From Paraburkholderia caffeinilytica (GTDB taxonomy: Bacteria; Pseudomonadota; Gammaproteobacteria; Burkholderiales; Burkholderiaceae), in contig NZ_CP031466.1 in the NCBI RefSeq assembly GCF_003368325.1, positions 682,001 through 746,000 on the forward strand: a DNA stretch of 64,000 nt. The letters run 5' to 3'. The position numbers and the translations under genes were made by a program. Position 1 is the stretch's first letter, and each line of letters starts with the position of its first letter. The notes under the pieces are model-generated. The model saw nothing but the letters and a program-made list of their open reading frames with translations, was not told the origin of the DNA and did not search any database. Shown piece after piece: positions 35,352 through 43,525 of this stretch.

Positions 35352-36892
35352 GGCAGCCTATGCGATTTCCCATGCCGCGCGCCTGGCCGCTGCTGCTCAT
35401 CGCGGCGGCGCTGACGGGTTGCGTGAGCGATTCGGGTTTGCACGCGAACGTCAAACCGGTCAAGCCATCCGCCGATGCGCTTCTCCAGACCGTCGGCCCA
35501 GGCGCCAACGGCGTGTGGCCCGCGCCCGATTGGGTCAAGCGCTACCGCGATCCGCAACTGGATGAATTGACCGCCGAAGCGTTGCAAAACAATCCCGATC
35601 TGCAGATCGCCAAGGCGAGAGTGGGCGCCGCGCAGGCGCAACTCGAGCAGTTTGCTTCGCTCACCGGCCTTACTGGCACAGCGGGCGCGACGGTGAGCAA
35701 GGCGCGCTTGCCGCAGCCGAACGATGTGGCCAACGTGTCCGTTGGCGGCCAGCAGATTCCGGTGCAGCTGTTCAACGATCCGGTAGTGTCGCCGGCTGCG
35801 TTGTTTGCGGGCTTGAGCTATCAACTCGACTTGTGGGGGAAGAATGCGGCGCTGACCGGCAGCCTGTTGTCGACGCGCGACGCCGCGCGAATCGATGCGG
35901 AGCAGGCGCGGCTTACGCTGACTGTCGCGCTCGTGACGCTCTACTGTGAACTCGACCGCGCCTTTGCGATGCAGGACATTCTGCTGCAGAAACAGCAGGC
36001 TGCGGACAAGGTCGATGCGGTGTTGCGCGAGCGGGGCGCGCGTGGCATCGATAACGCGTACGACTCGGCCGACGCCACACTCAAGCGAAGCCGGCTCGCT
36101 TCACAGCAGGCGCTCAACGACGAGCGCATCAAGCTGACCGAGTTGCAGATTGGGGTGCTGACGGGGCGCGGCGCCGAGCGAGGTTTGTCGTTGCATCGTC
36201 CGCAACTCGGCACGACTGCCGATGCGCCGATGCCCGCGCAATTGCCGGTCGATCTGCTGGGCCGCCGCCCTGATATCGTGGCGGCGCGTTTGCGGGCCGA
36301 AGCGGCCCTCGCCAACACCGATGCCACGCGAGCCCAGTTCTATCCCGACGTCAATCTGGTGGCCTTTGCCGGGCTGACAGCATTGACGCCCGGCGCGCTT
36401 TTCTCGCGAGCGGCGATGACCGGTTCGGTGGGACCAGCGATCTCCTTGCCGATTTTCGACCGCACCCGTTTGCACGCGCAATTAGGCGGCGATTACGCCA
36501 ACGTCGACGCTGCGATCGGCCTCTACAACAAGACCGTCGACGAGGCGCTCGGCGAGGTCGCGCGTCAGCTGACTTCCTTGCGTACGGTCGATACGCTCGC
36601 TACCGGGCAGACTCGCGCGGTGGAAGCAGCCTCGCATATCGTCGCGATCGCCGAAGAGCGGCATCGCCGCGGTATCGGCATGGAGAAGGACGTGACGCTG
36701 GCGGACCTGTCTTTGCTCGACGAGCGCGCGCAGCAGGTGGATTTGCAGGGCCGCCGCAGAATGTTGCAGGTCGCGCTGGTCGGCGCACTCGGTGGTGGCT
36801 TCGACGTACGCAAGGTGGCCGGCGCGCCGATCTCTCACTATCAGACCACCTTTCCCTCCCACGCGCGCATCACGGATACGCACTTCGATTGA
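35348..36892 (+). CDS. NodT-family outer-membrane efflux lipoprotein of the rhl operon
   Basis: 514 aa TolC-like outer-membrane factor. The signal ends in a lipobox (LLLIAAALTGC), so it is a lipoprotein as is usual for NodT/OprM-type factors. Two OEP repeats are recognisable: PQLDELTAEALQNNPDLQIA, then LLGRRPDIVAARLRAEAALA and DEALGEVARQLTSL. It would supply the outer-membrane duct for the tripartite pump. It overlaps rhlC by 4 bases and abuts the adaptor gene directly. Confidence 0.92.
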   Translation: MRQPMRFPMPRAWPLLLIAAALTGCVSDSGLHANVKPVKPSADALLQTVGPGANGVWPAPDWVKRYRDPQLDELTAEALQNNPDLQIAKARVGAAQAQLEQFASLTGLTGTAGATVSKARLPQPNDVANVSVGGQQIPVQLFNDPVVSPAALFAGLSYQLDLWGKNAALTGSLLSTRDAARIDAEQARLTLTVALVTLYCELDRAFAMQDILLQKQQAADKVDAVLRERGARGIDNAYDSADATLKRSRLASQQALNDERIKLTELQIGVLTGRGAERGLSLHRPQLGTTADAPMPAQLPVDLLGRRPDIVAARLRAEAALANTDATRAQFYPDVNLVAFAGLTALTPGALFSRAAMTGSVGPAISLPIFDRTRLHAQLGGDYANVDAAIGLYNKTVDEALGEVARQLTSLRTVDTLATGQTRAVEAASHIVAIAEERHRRGIGMEKDVTLADLSLLDERAQQVDLQGRRRMLQVALVGALGGGFDVRKVAGAPISHYQTTFPSHARITDTHFD

Positions 36893-38176
36893 ATGCACAA
36901 CGATAAACAGGCACAACGTGCCGCGGGCTGGGCCGAGGAACAGGCAAACCCGACAAACCCGGCAAACGCGGCAAACGCGGCAAACGCGGCAAACGCGGCA
37001 AACGCGGCAAGCATAACGCGTGACACGCACGATTCGAAACGGGCGGCGCGCCGGCGCCGTTTTGCCGTTTTCTTCGGGGTGGTGACGCTCGCCGGTGTGG
37101 CGTGGTTGACGTACTGGGGCTTAAGCGCGCGCTTCTACGAAGAGACCGACGACGCGTACGTGGCCGGCAACATCGTGCAGATCGCCGCGCAGATACCCGG
37201 CACGGTCACCGATATTCTGGTGGACAACACGCGCCAGGTGCGCGCGGGCCAGCCGCTCGTCAAACTCGACGATGCAGAGGCGGCGGCCGCGTTCGCGCAA
37301 GCCAAGGCGCAATTGACGCTCGCGGTACGTCAAGTCGCGAACGCGACGATCTCGCGCAAGCTCTACGTCCAATCGATCGACGCGCGCCGCGCCGAGCTCG
37401 CGTTGGCGCAACGTGCGCTGGCGGCGCGCGATCATGCGTCGGTGGAAGTCGTGTCGCCGGAAGAATTGGCGCGCGCCCGCGAAGCGGTCGCCGTCGCGCA
37501 GGCGAATCTCGCCTCGGCACAAGTCCAGCTCGACGCCGCCCGCGCGCTCGGCGGGAAATTCCCGGTCGAAGCGAGTCCGCCGGTGCTGCAAGCCGCCGCG
37601 CAATTACGCCTTGCTTATCGGAATCTGCAGCGCACCACCGTCGTTTCTCCCGTCGACGGCACGGTAGGACAGCGTTCGGTGCAGATCGGCCAGCAGGTCG
37701 GGCCGGGGCTCGCACTCATGTCGATCATTCCGCTCGAGCGCCTGTGGGTCGAGGCGAACTTCAAGGAAGGCCAGATTCGCAGTATGCGGGTAGGGCAGCC
37801 GGTGCGCATCGTGTCGGATGTGTACGGCTCGCAAGTGGTGTACCGGGGGCGCGTGGAGGGCTTTTCCGCAGGCACAGGCAGTGCGTTTTCGATGTTGCCC
37901 TCGCAGAACGCGGCCGGTAACTGGATCAAGGTCGTGCAGCGCGTGCCGATCGTGATTTCGCTCGATCCGGCCGAACTCGCGGTGCATCCGTTGCGGCTTG
38001 GACTGTCGATGCAGGTGTCGGTGGATACGCATGTGCGCAGTGGCCATCCGATCGGCAACGATATGCCGGCGGCCACGCAAAGCACCCGCGTTCACGACAA
38101 CGTGTCGCGCGATGCCGATGCGCTGATCGCGCAGATCGTTCGGGACAATAGCGACCGTGGTGGTGCTGCCGACTAG
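36893..38176 (+). CDS. EmrA/HlyD-type membrane-fusion adaptor of the rhl operon
   Basis: 427 aa. A 55-residue cytoplasmic start contains (NAA)n repeats, then one membrane helix (FAVFFGVVTLAGVAWLTYWG), the barrel-sandwich DDAYVAGNIVQIAAQIPGTV, a coiled-coil hairpin (about residues 130-230) and RTTVVSPVDGTVGQRSVQIG with the second lipoyl half. It bridges the EmrB-type pump and the NodT-type factor. The ATG at 36893 directly follows the NodT stop. Last gene of the operon, convergent with a minus-strand gene 23 bases on. Confidence 0.92.
   Translation: MHNDKQAQRAAGWAEEQANPTNPANAANAANAANAANAASITRDTHDSKRAARRRRFAVFFGVVTLAGVAWLTYWGLSARFYEETDDAYVAGNIVQIAAQIPGTVTDILVDNTRQVRAGQPLVKLDDAEAAAAFAQAKAQLTLAVRQVANATISRKLYVQSIDARRAELALAQRALAARDHASVEVVSPEELARAREAVAVAQANLASAQVQLDAARALGGKFPVEASPPVLQAAAQLRLAYRNLQRTTVVSPVDGTVGQRSVQIGQQVGPGLALMSIIPLERLWVEANFKEGQIRSMRVGQPVRIVSDVYGSQVVYRGRVEGFSAGTGSAFSMLPSQNAAGNWIKVVQRVPIVISLDPAELAVHPLRLGLSMQVSVDTHVRSGHPIGNDMPAATQSTRVHDNVSRDADALIAQIVRDNSDRGGAAD
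36961..37005 (+). repeat. Five tandem 9-bp units in the adaptor gene
   Basis: GGCAAACGC is repeated exactly five times (36961-37005), with degenerate copies on both sides (from 36941 and after 37005). It encodes Ala-Asn-Ala repeats in the cytoplasmic tail, so copy-number changes keep the frame. Confidence 0.95.
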
Positions 38177-38199
38177 ATTGGCGCCACCGTGTACGGTGA

Positions 38200-38742
38200 C
38201 TAGTTGCCTGGATCGACCACGGGCCTGTCCGGATCCGCGAGCGTCTTATAGGGTAACGATGCTGCGTGCGGGTTGGTTGTGGTGTCGTCGATCACGCGAT
38301 CGACGTCCGCGGTTTTCGCGAGTTCCGCGAGGAATGTGTGTTTGTCGAAGCCCGGCGCGACGCAGCCCTGCACGTAGATGAAACGGCGTTGCAGCGTGAG
38401 CCACAGTGTCGATTGTTCGCGCCAGTGGGTCGCGTAGTTGATATTGGTGAGACGCCGTTGGACGGCCTCCGCGATTTCCGCGTCGTAGAGGTACGCGTTC
38501 GACAGACGGCATCGGCCTTCCACCCAGCAGCTATTGCCGCGCTCGATCCGGTAGTGACTGTCGTCGAGCCATTCCTGCTCGGTCTCGAGAGGGCCCAAGG
38601 GCACCGGGCATTCGCCGATTGCCCTGGATATCTGAAAGAACGGATCGTGGCCGCGATTGACGCGTTGCGCCTGGGCATAGGCATGCGTCGTGGCCATGCA
38701 GATCAGCAGACTCGCCAGCTGCTGTTGGATCAGGCGCTTCAT
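38200..38742 (-). CDS. Secreted protein with BON-like domain
   Basis: 180 aa. Signal peptide MKRLIQQQLASLLICMATTH ending AYA. The central part has paired Cys (GECPVPLG, GNSCWVEGRCRL). Residues about 88-160 (DAEIAEAVQRRLTNINY, then RFIYVQGCVAPGFDKHTFLA and DVDRVIDD) resemble a BON domain, a periplasmic module linked to membrane attachment. It lies 96 bases downstream of the response-regulator gene on the same strand, so could be a third member of that operon. BON assignment is tentative. Confidence 0.65.
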   Translation of the reverse strand: MKRLIQQQLASLLICMATTHAYAQAQRVNRGHDPFFQISRAIGECPVPLGPLETEQEWLDDSHYRIERGNSCWVEGRCRLSNAYLYDAEIAEAVQRRLTNINYATHWREQSTLWLTLQRRFIYVQGCVAPGFDKHTFLAELAKTADVDRVIDDTTTNPHAASLPYKTLADPDRPVVDPGN

Positions 38743-38838
38743 CGTCTTGAGCTCCGGGATATTGAGTGTGCGGCAGACGGATCGGCAATTCTGGTTTTCG
38801 ACTACCCAGTCGAGATTGGGCAGCGGCGGCTCAAAATC

Positions 38839-39486
38839 TCAACGGCTCTTGCGACGATTCTCGACGGCGAACTTGATCAGCTCGGCCTGACCTTCGATAT
38901 CGAGCTTGCGCTTCAGATTCAGCCGGTGTGTTTCCACGGTGCGCACCGAGAGGTCGTTGCGTTGCGCGATCTGCTTGCTCGAGAGGCCTTCCGCGAGCGC
39001 ATCGAGAATATCGCGCTCGCGCGGCGTGAGCCTTTCGATGGGCGATTGCGTCGCCGATGCCTGAATCAATCGCGCACCCAGCCCCGCGCTGAAAAACGTT
39101 TTGCCTTCCAGCACCGCGCCGATCGCCTGAATGATCTCGGTGGCTGGCGAGTCCTTGAGCACATATCCGCTGGCGCCCGCGCGCACCGCCTGGGTCACGT
39201 ACTCGAGGTTGTCGTGCATGGACAGCATCAGCACGCGTATCGCGGGGAAGCGCTCGTGAAACATGCCGGCCAGCGCGATGCCGTTCATCCCGTTCATGCC
39301 GACGTCCATCAGCACCAGATGCGGTTCGTGGCTGGCGGCGAGCGCGAGCGCTTCCTGCGCGTTGCCCGCTTCGCCGACGATTTCGATGTTGCGCACGGCT
39401 TCGAGCCGGGCGCGCAATCCGTCGCGTACGAGCGGATGATCGTCGACCAGAATCAAACGTGCGATGGCGAGTGACATGTCGTTCAT
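38839..39486 (-). CDS. NarL/FixJ-family response regulator (MctR-like)
   Basis: 215 aa. Receiver domain: LILVDDHPLVRDGLRARLEA with the acidic pair, phospho-acceptor Asp61 in HLVLMDVGM, and the Lys in GYVLKDS. C-terminal LuxR-type helix-turn-helix LTPRERDILDALAEGLSSKQ then RTVETHRLNLKRKL. The start overlaps the kinase stop by 4 bases, so the two are co-translated. By position opposite a monocarboxylate-type symporter I infer that it activates that transporter, as in the rhizobial MctSR-MctP system. Confidence 0.9.
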   Translation of the reverse strand: MNDMSLAIARLILVDDHPLVRDGLRARLEAVRNIEIVGEAGNAQEALALAASHEPHLVLMDVGMNGMNGIALAGMFHERFPAIRVLMLSMHDNLEYVTQAVRAGASGYVLKDSPATEIIQAIGAVLEGKTFFSAGLGARLIQASATQSPIERLTPRERDILDALAEGLSSKQIAQRNDLSVRTVETHRLNLKRKLDIEGQAELIKFAVENRRKSR

Positions 39487-40898
39487 AGTGAGTTTTCCTG
39501 CAGGGCCGGCGATTGAGTCGCGGACGCAGCGATCGGCACGTGCGCGGTCACGATCGTATGACCGGTTTGCGAGCCGAGCGAGAGTTTGCCGCCCAGTGCG
39601 TCCAGCCGCTCGCGCATATTGCGCAGACCCACGCCCGCGCGTGGACTCACGAGTGCGTGCGCCACGTCGAAACCGCGCCCGTTGTCCGAAATCGTCAGCG
39701 TGACGGCGTCGCTCGATACCTCCAGCGATAACGCCGCGCTGGACGCCTGTGCGTGCCGCACGATATTCGTCAGTGCTTCCTGGGCGATACGGAACAGCAC
39801 CGTGTTCACTGCTTCCGGCAAAACCGCTGCATGAGTGTGGGCGATCTGCGTGAAACCGATCTGAATACCCGACTCGTCGCTCAACTCTCGCGTGAGTTGC
39901 TCCAGTGCGGCGGCGACGCCGAGGTCGTCGAGCATCGACGGCCGCAATGCGTGAGAAATACGGCGCACTTCACGCAAGGTATCGCCGATGCGCGCAATGC
40001 TGGTCGACAGCGCGGTTTCCGCTGCGGGCACCCGTACGTCGCTGCGTTCGAAGCGCGCCAACGCCGATTCGAGCAGCAGCTTGACGGAGACCATCATCTG
40101 ACTGATGCCGTCGTGCAACTCACGCGACAGACGCGCCCGTTCGTTTTCCTGCGAGTCGACTACCTGCTGTGCGAGGCGCTTCAGTTTCGCGTCGGCGCTG
40201 CGATATTCGGTGACGTTGAGCACCAGGGCGCACAAAGCGATCACGACGAGTCCGGCGAGTGCGATGACATCGATCCACTGCATCGTGCGATCGATGTTGG
40301 CCGCCGCGCGCTGATCGATGTCCGCGAGCGTGGCGTCGACATCGTCGAGGTAGATGCCGGTGCCGATCATCCAGCCCCAGCGTTCGAGCGGCACCACGTA
40401 ACCCAGCTTCGATGCGAGCTTGCCTGTCGACGGACGATGCCACACGTAGCGCACATAACCGCCGCCGCGCGAGGCCGCGGCGAGCAATTGCTGGATCGTC
40501 GGCGTGCCTTGCGGATCGCGCAGCGTCCAGAGATCGCGTCCGACGAGATCGGGCTCGCGCGGATGCATCAGCGAACGGCCGTGCATGTCGTAGACGAAGA
40601 AATAGCCGTCCTTGCCGAAATCCATCTTCTCGAGGATATCGAGCGCGCGAGTGCGCAGCATGGCATCGTCGCGCGCGTTGTCGTGGCCGGCGTTGTAGAG
40701 CGGAGCGATGGCCGTGGTCGCGAGCTCGACGTAGTGTTTGAGCTCGATTTCCTTGCTGGCCATGTACGCGGCCTGGGTGGTCGCGTGCTGCGTTTCGGCG
40801 AGCGCCGTGGCTTCCCGGCGTACGCCGGTTTCGATGCTGGCGATAGCCGCCAGGAAGGGCACGATCGCCAGCAGGACAATCTTTGCTTTCAGTTTCAT
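39483..40898 (-). CDS. Sensor histidine kinase with periplasmic single Cache domain (MctS-like)
   Basis: 471 aa. Membrane helix at about 5-22, periplasmic sCache_2 domain at about 30-205 (GKDGYFFVYDMHGRSLMHP and WGWMIGTGIYLDDVD are its hallmarks), second helix at about 208-230. Then the HisKA_3 dimerisation domain with His262 (RARLSRELHDGISQMM) and an HATPase domain (ALTNIVRHAQASSA, SDNGRGFD, GVGLRNMRERLDALGG). Cache domains of this type sense small carboxylates. It is transcribed divergently from the DUF3311/symporter pair. Confidence 0.92.
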   Translation of the reverse strand: MKLKAKIVLLAIVPFLAAIASIETGVRREATALAETQHATTQAAYMASKEIELKHYVELATTAIAPLYNAGHDNARDDAMLRTRALDILEKMDFGKDGYFFVYDMHGRSLMHPREPDLVGRDLWTLRDPQGTPTIQQLLAAASRGGGYVRYVWHRPSTGKLASKLGYVVPLERWGWMIGTGIYLDDVDATLADIDQRAAANIDRTMQWIDVIALAGLVVIALCALVLNVTEYRSADAKLKRLAQQVVDSQENERARLSRELHDGISQMMVSVKLLLESALARFERSDVRVPAAETALSTSIARIGDTLREVRRISHALRPSMLDDLGVAAALEQLTRELSDESGIQIGFTQIAHTHAAVLPEAVNTVLFRIAQEALTNIVRHAQASSAALSLEVSSDAVTLTISDNGRGFDVAHALVSPRAGVGLRNMRERLDALGGKLSLGSQTGHTIVTAHVPIAASATQSPALQENSL

Positions 40899-40920
40899 CG
40901 TAGACAGGACGACCGACGGA

Positions 40921-41078
40921 CTACGTGGTATTACGTAGCCGGCTTACGTAGTTGCGCGCTTGTGAGAGCGCTCACGAAGGCGAATACTACATCCCCACGA
41001 CGCACCGCGCCTTCCGGCGCGCGTTGGTGCGGCGCACATTGCAAATGCAAACTCCGGTTTTCCCGCCTGATATCAGGC
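40921..41078. promoter_or_regulatory. Divergent control region with palindromes between kinase and transporter genes
   Basis: In the 249-base gap: TTACGTAG twice (40931-40938 and 40944-40951, 13-base period), preceded by CTACGT at 40921; GTGAG-AGCG-CTCAC at 40962-40975; and a perfect 14-bp palindrome GCCTGATATCAGGC at 41065-41078, about 70 bases before the DUF3311 start. Binding by the response regulator is inferred, not shown. Confidence 0.5.
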
Positions 41079-41147
41079 AGCCGGTTTTCCGCGTGTCCGG
41101 CCATAAGCCATGGCGCGCGGTTTCAATAATAGACCTAGGAGACGTTT

Positions 41148-41345
41148 GTGGAGACCTCCCAATCCGCCGGCCGTTCATGGCTATGGCTCATCTTGCTGAT
41201 TCCGTACATCGCGTTGTTGTGGTTGCCGTTCTATAACGACACGCGCCCCTCGTTCGCCGGTTTTCCGTTCTTCTACTGGTATCAGTTCCTGTGGGTTCCG
41301 TTGACCTCGCTCCTGATTTACGTCGTGTATCGAGGTGTCAAATGA
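41148..41345 (+). CDS. DUF3311 small membrane protein
   Basis: 65 aa, GTG start at 41148 with CTAGGAG upstream. It has two membrane helices with the family pattern LLIPYIALLWLPFYNDTRPS and FPFFYWYQFLWVPLTSLLIY. DUF3311 proteins are regularly encoded directly before sodium:solute symporters, as here, with an ATGA overlap. It is probably an accessory subunit of the transporter. Confidence 0.92.
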   Translation: METSQSAGRSWLWLILLIPYIALLWLPFYNDTRPSFAGFPFFYWYQFLWVPLTSLLIYVVYRGVK

Positions 41346-42823
41346 GCGAAGCCAATCCTGTGAACCCGGTTGCGATGACGGTCTTTATCGCGTTCTTTGT
41401 TCTCGTCACCGTGATCGGTTTCTTTGCCGCGCGCTGGAAGCGGGGCGACCTGACGCAATTGCACGAGTGGGGCCTGGGCGGCCGCCAGTTCGGTACGGTG
41501 ATTTCGTGGTTCCTCGTGGGCGGCGATTTCTATACGGCCTATACCGTGATCGCGGTGCCCGCGCTGGTGTATTCGGTGGGCGCGTATGGCTTCTTTGCGC
41601 TGCCGTACACGATCATTGTCTATCCGTTCGTGTTCGCGGTGATGCCGAAGCTGTGGAAGATCGCCCACGCGAAGAATCACATCACGGCTGCGGATTACGT
41701 GCAAGGCGAATATGGCGGCAAGTGGTTCCCTGCGGCGGTCGCGATCACCGGTATTGTCGCGACGATGCCGTATATCGCGCTGCAACTGGTGGGCATGCAG
41801 GTGGTGATCAAGGGGCTCGGCGTGACCGGTGAAATGCCGCTGATCGTCGCCTTCGTGATTCTTGCGCTGTACACGTATGCAAGCGGTTTGCGGGCGCCGG
41901 CGATGATCGCGTTCGTCAAGGACATCATGATCTATATCGTCGTGATCGCGGCCGTCTGGCTGATTCCGGCGAAGCTCGGCGGCTATGCGCATGTGTTCGA
42001 TGCGGCCGATACGTATTTCAAGGCCAAGGGCGGCGCAACCGGGATCATTCTGAAGCCGGCGCAGTTCACCGCTTATGCATCGCTTGCGTTGGGTTCGGCA
42101 CTGGCGGCGTTCATGTATCCGCATACGATGACGGCGGTGTTGTCGTCCTCGTCGGCTAACACCGTGCGCAAGAATGCGATTTTCCTGCCTGCGTATACGC
42201 TGTTGCTTGGGCTGATTGCGTTGCTCGGCTATATGGCGATTGCGGCCGGCGTGCATGTGAAGTCGGCGTCCGATATGGTACCGGCGCTGTTCAATACGCT
42301 GTTCCCGTCGTGGTTCGTCGGCTTTGCGGCTGCGGCCATTGCGATTAGCGCGTTGGTGCCTGCCGCGATCATGTCGATTGGTGCGGCTAATCTGTTCACC
42401 CGGAATTTGTGGCGTCCTCTCGTTTCGCCGGATATCACGCCCGAGGCGGAGGCTTCGACTGCGAAGGTCGTTTCGCTGGTTGTGAAGTTTGGTGCGCTGT
42501 TGTTTATCGTGTTCTTGCCGACGCAGTATGCGATTGATCTGCAGTTGCTGGGTGGGGTCTGGATTTTGCAGATTTTCCCGGCCATTGTGTTTACGTTGTA
42601 CACGCGGCGGTTGAATACGTCAGGGTTGTTTACTGGGTGGCTGGTCGGGATCGTGCTGGGGACCGGTCTTGCTATTTCTCAAGGGCTTAAGCCGGTGTTC
42701 GCTTTGCATATCGGTGATGCTACTTATCCGCTTTATATTGGGTTGATTGCGTTGGCGGCTAATGTTGTGGTTAGTTTTGTTGTGTCGGTTTTGTCGCCAC
42801 GCAGGGTTGTGGTTGCTGTTTGA
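41342..42823 (+). CDS. mctP: Sodium:solute symporter, monocarboxylate permease MctP-like
   Basis: 493 aa, SSS family, about 13 membrane helices. Start ATG 41342 overlaps the DUF3311 stop; a frame opening 51 bases earlier lies inside that gene. Characteristic stretches are LHEWGLGGRQFGTVISWFLV, GGDFYTAYTVIAVPALVYSV, AADYVQGEYGGKWFP and AAIAISALVPAAIMSIGAAN. It resembles the MctP monocarboxylate (lactate, pyruvate, alanine) permease branch, supported by the neighbouring MctSR-like pair. From about 42590 on, the codons become unusually G/T-rich on this strand. Confidence 0.88.
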   Translation: MSEANPVNPVAMTVFIAFFVLVTVIGFFAARWKRGDLTQLHEWGLGGRQFGTVISWFLVGGDFYTAYTVIAVPALVYSVGAYGFFALPYTIIVYPFVFAVMPKLWKIAHAKNHITAADYVQGEYGGKWFPAAVAITGIVATMPYIALQLVGMQVVIKGLGVTGEMPLIVAFVILALYTYASGLRAPAMIAFVKDIMIYIVVIAAVWLIPAKLGGYAHVFDAADTYFKAKGGATGIILKPAQFTAYASLALGSALAAFMYPHTMTAVLSSSSANTVRKNAIFLPAYTLLLGLIALLGYMAIAAGVHVKSASDMVPALFNTLFPSWFVGFAAAAIAISALVPAAIMSIGAANLFTRNLWRPLVSPDITPEAEASTAKVVSLVVKFGALLFIVFLPTQYAIDLQLLGGVWILQIFPAIVFTLYTRRLNTSGLFTGWLVGIVLGTGLAISQGLKPVFALHIGDATYPLYIGLIALAANVVVSFVVSVLSPRRVVVAV

Positions 42824-43031
42824 TGTTTGATGTTTGATTGGTCGGCGCCGCCGGGGGTGTTTGCTCGGTGGCGGTTGGCTTTCCGGTTTACGGTTTCCGT
42901 TTTCCGTTTTCTTTGAGCTGGTTTTTGGGGTTGTGGGCCTACGGCGGCCTTTTATCGATCTGGCTTTTTTGGGGTTTTCCTTGGTCTGATGTTGGTGCCT
43001 TTTCTTGATTTGTTAGTGGTCTATTAGCGTC

Positions 43032-43086
43032 GCCCCTGTGCGGGGCAGGCACCTACTTTTCTTTGCCGGCTGCAAAGAAAAGTAGG
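43032..43086. repeat. Double inverted repeat of a type common between Burkholderia genes
   Basis: GCCCC-TGTGC-GGGGC (43032-43046) is followed by a perfect 15-bp inverted repeat CCTACTTTTCTTTGC (43052-43066) with 43072-43086, loop CGGCT. I recall this combination, a CCCC-hairpin next to a CTACTTTTCTTTGC palindrome, from many intergenic sites in Burkholderia and Paraburkholderia genomes. It lacks a T-run. Its function is unknown to me. Confidence 0.75.
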
Positions 43087-43453
43087 CAAAAGAAAGCAGC
43101 TCACACCACGCCTGCTAAGTGGGCACCGTAGCCCGCACACGGTAGTGGTGCATCTGGAATCTGTGTTCGTGCACCTGCTTGCCCTGGTGACAAGGGCGTC
43201 ATTCTTCCGGCGGCGCTGCGCGCGCCGACCAGTACTCCAGAAACCATTGGTTACCTGGAGCCTGTCTCCATCTAGCTGCGGTCGGAATGCAGCGGTTTAC
43301 TTCTCTCAACTTCTCCGGCGAAAGTTGATTCCCGTGAATGCCGCCATCAACATCGGAAATCCGCCAGATAGTAGAGCGGAATTGGTGGCAACGTGCCGTG
43401 TCCCGAGCACGTCGACGCATCCGCTCTGCAGCAAGCACGACAATTTCGCGTAA

Positions 43454-43500
43454 GCCAAAGCCAAAGCCAAAGCCAAAGCCAAAGCCAAAGCCAAAGCCAA
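43454..43500. repeat. Hexanucleotide repeat (GCCAAA), nearly eight copies
   Basis: Seven complete GCCAAA units from 43454 to 43495 plus GCCAA. It lies 26 bases past the motB stop. A perfect short-unit repeat like this is prone to slippage, but its 3' position and six-base unit argue against phase variation of motB. Confidence 0.95.
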
Positions 43501-43525
43501 TCCGGCCCTACGTCCAATAAAAATT

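Larger units (their letters stand above)
42824..43525. other. About 700 bases without a convincing gene; G/T-skewed, then repeat-bearing
   Basis: 42824-43020 is strongly G/T-rich on the plus strand (TTTGATGTTTGATGTTTGAT at its start). 43032-43086 holds the inverted repeats listed separately. Between 43145 and 43453 a short frame exists on each strand, neither with family resemblance; the minus-strand reading (PEKLREVNRCIPTAARWRQA) could be a remnant but I cannot place it. 43454-43500 is a hexanucleotide repeat. Confidence 0.55.

Noticed and set aside
36961..37005. Possible regulatory iterons
   Set aside because: Units are in frame inside a coding sequence and encode simple Asn-Ala-Ala repeats.
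43145..43453. Short frames on either strand after the inverted-repeat element
   Set aside because: No start signals or family match; may be a remnant but cannot be placed.
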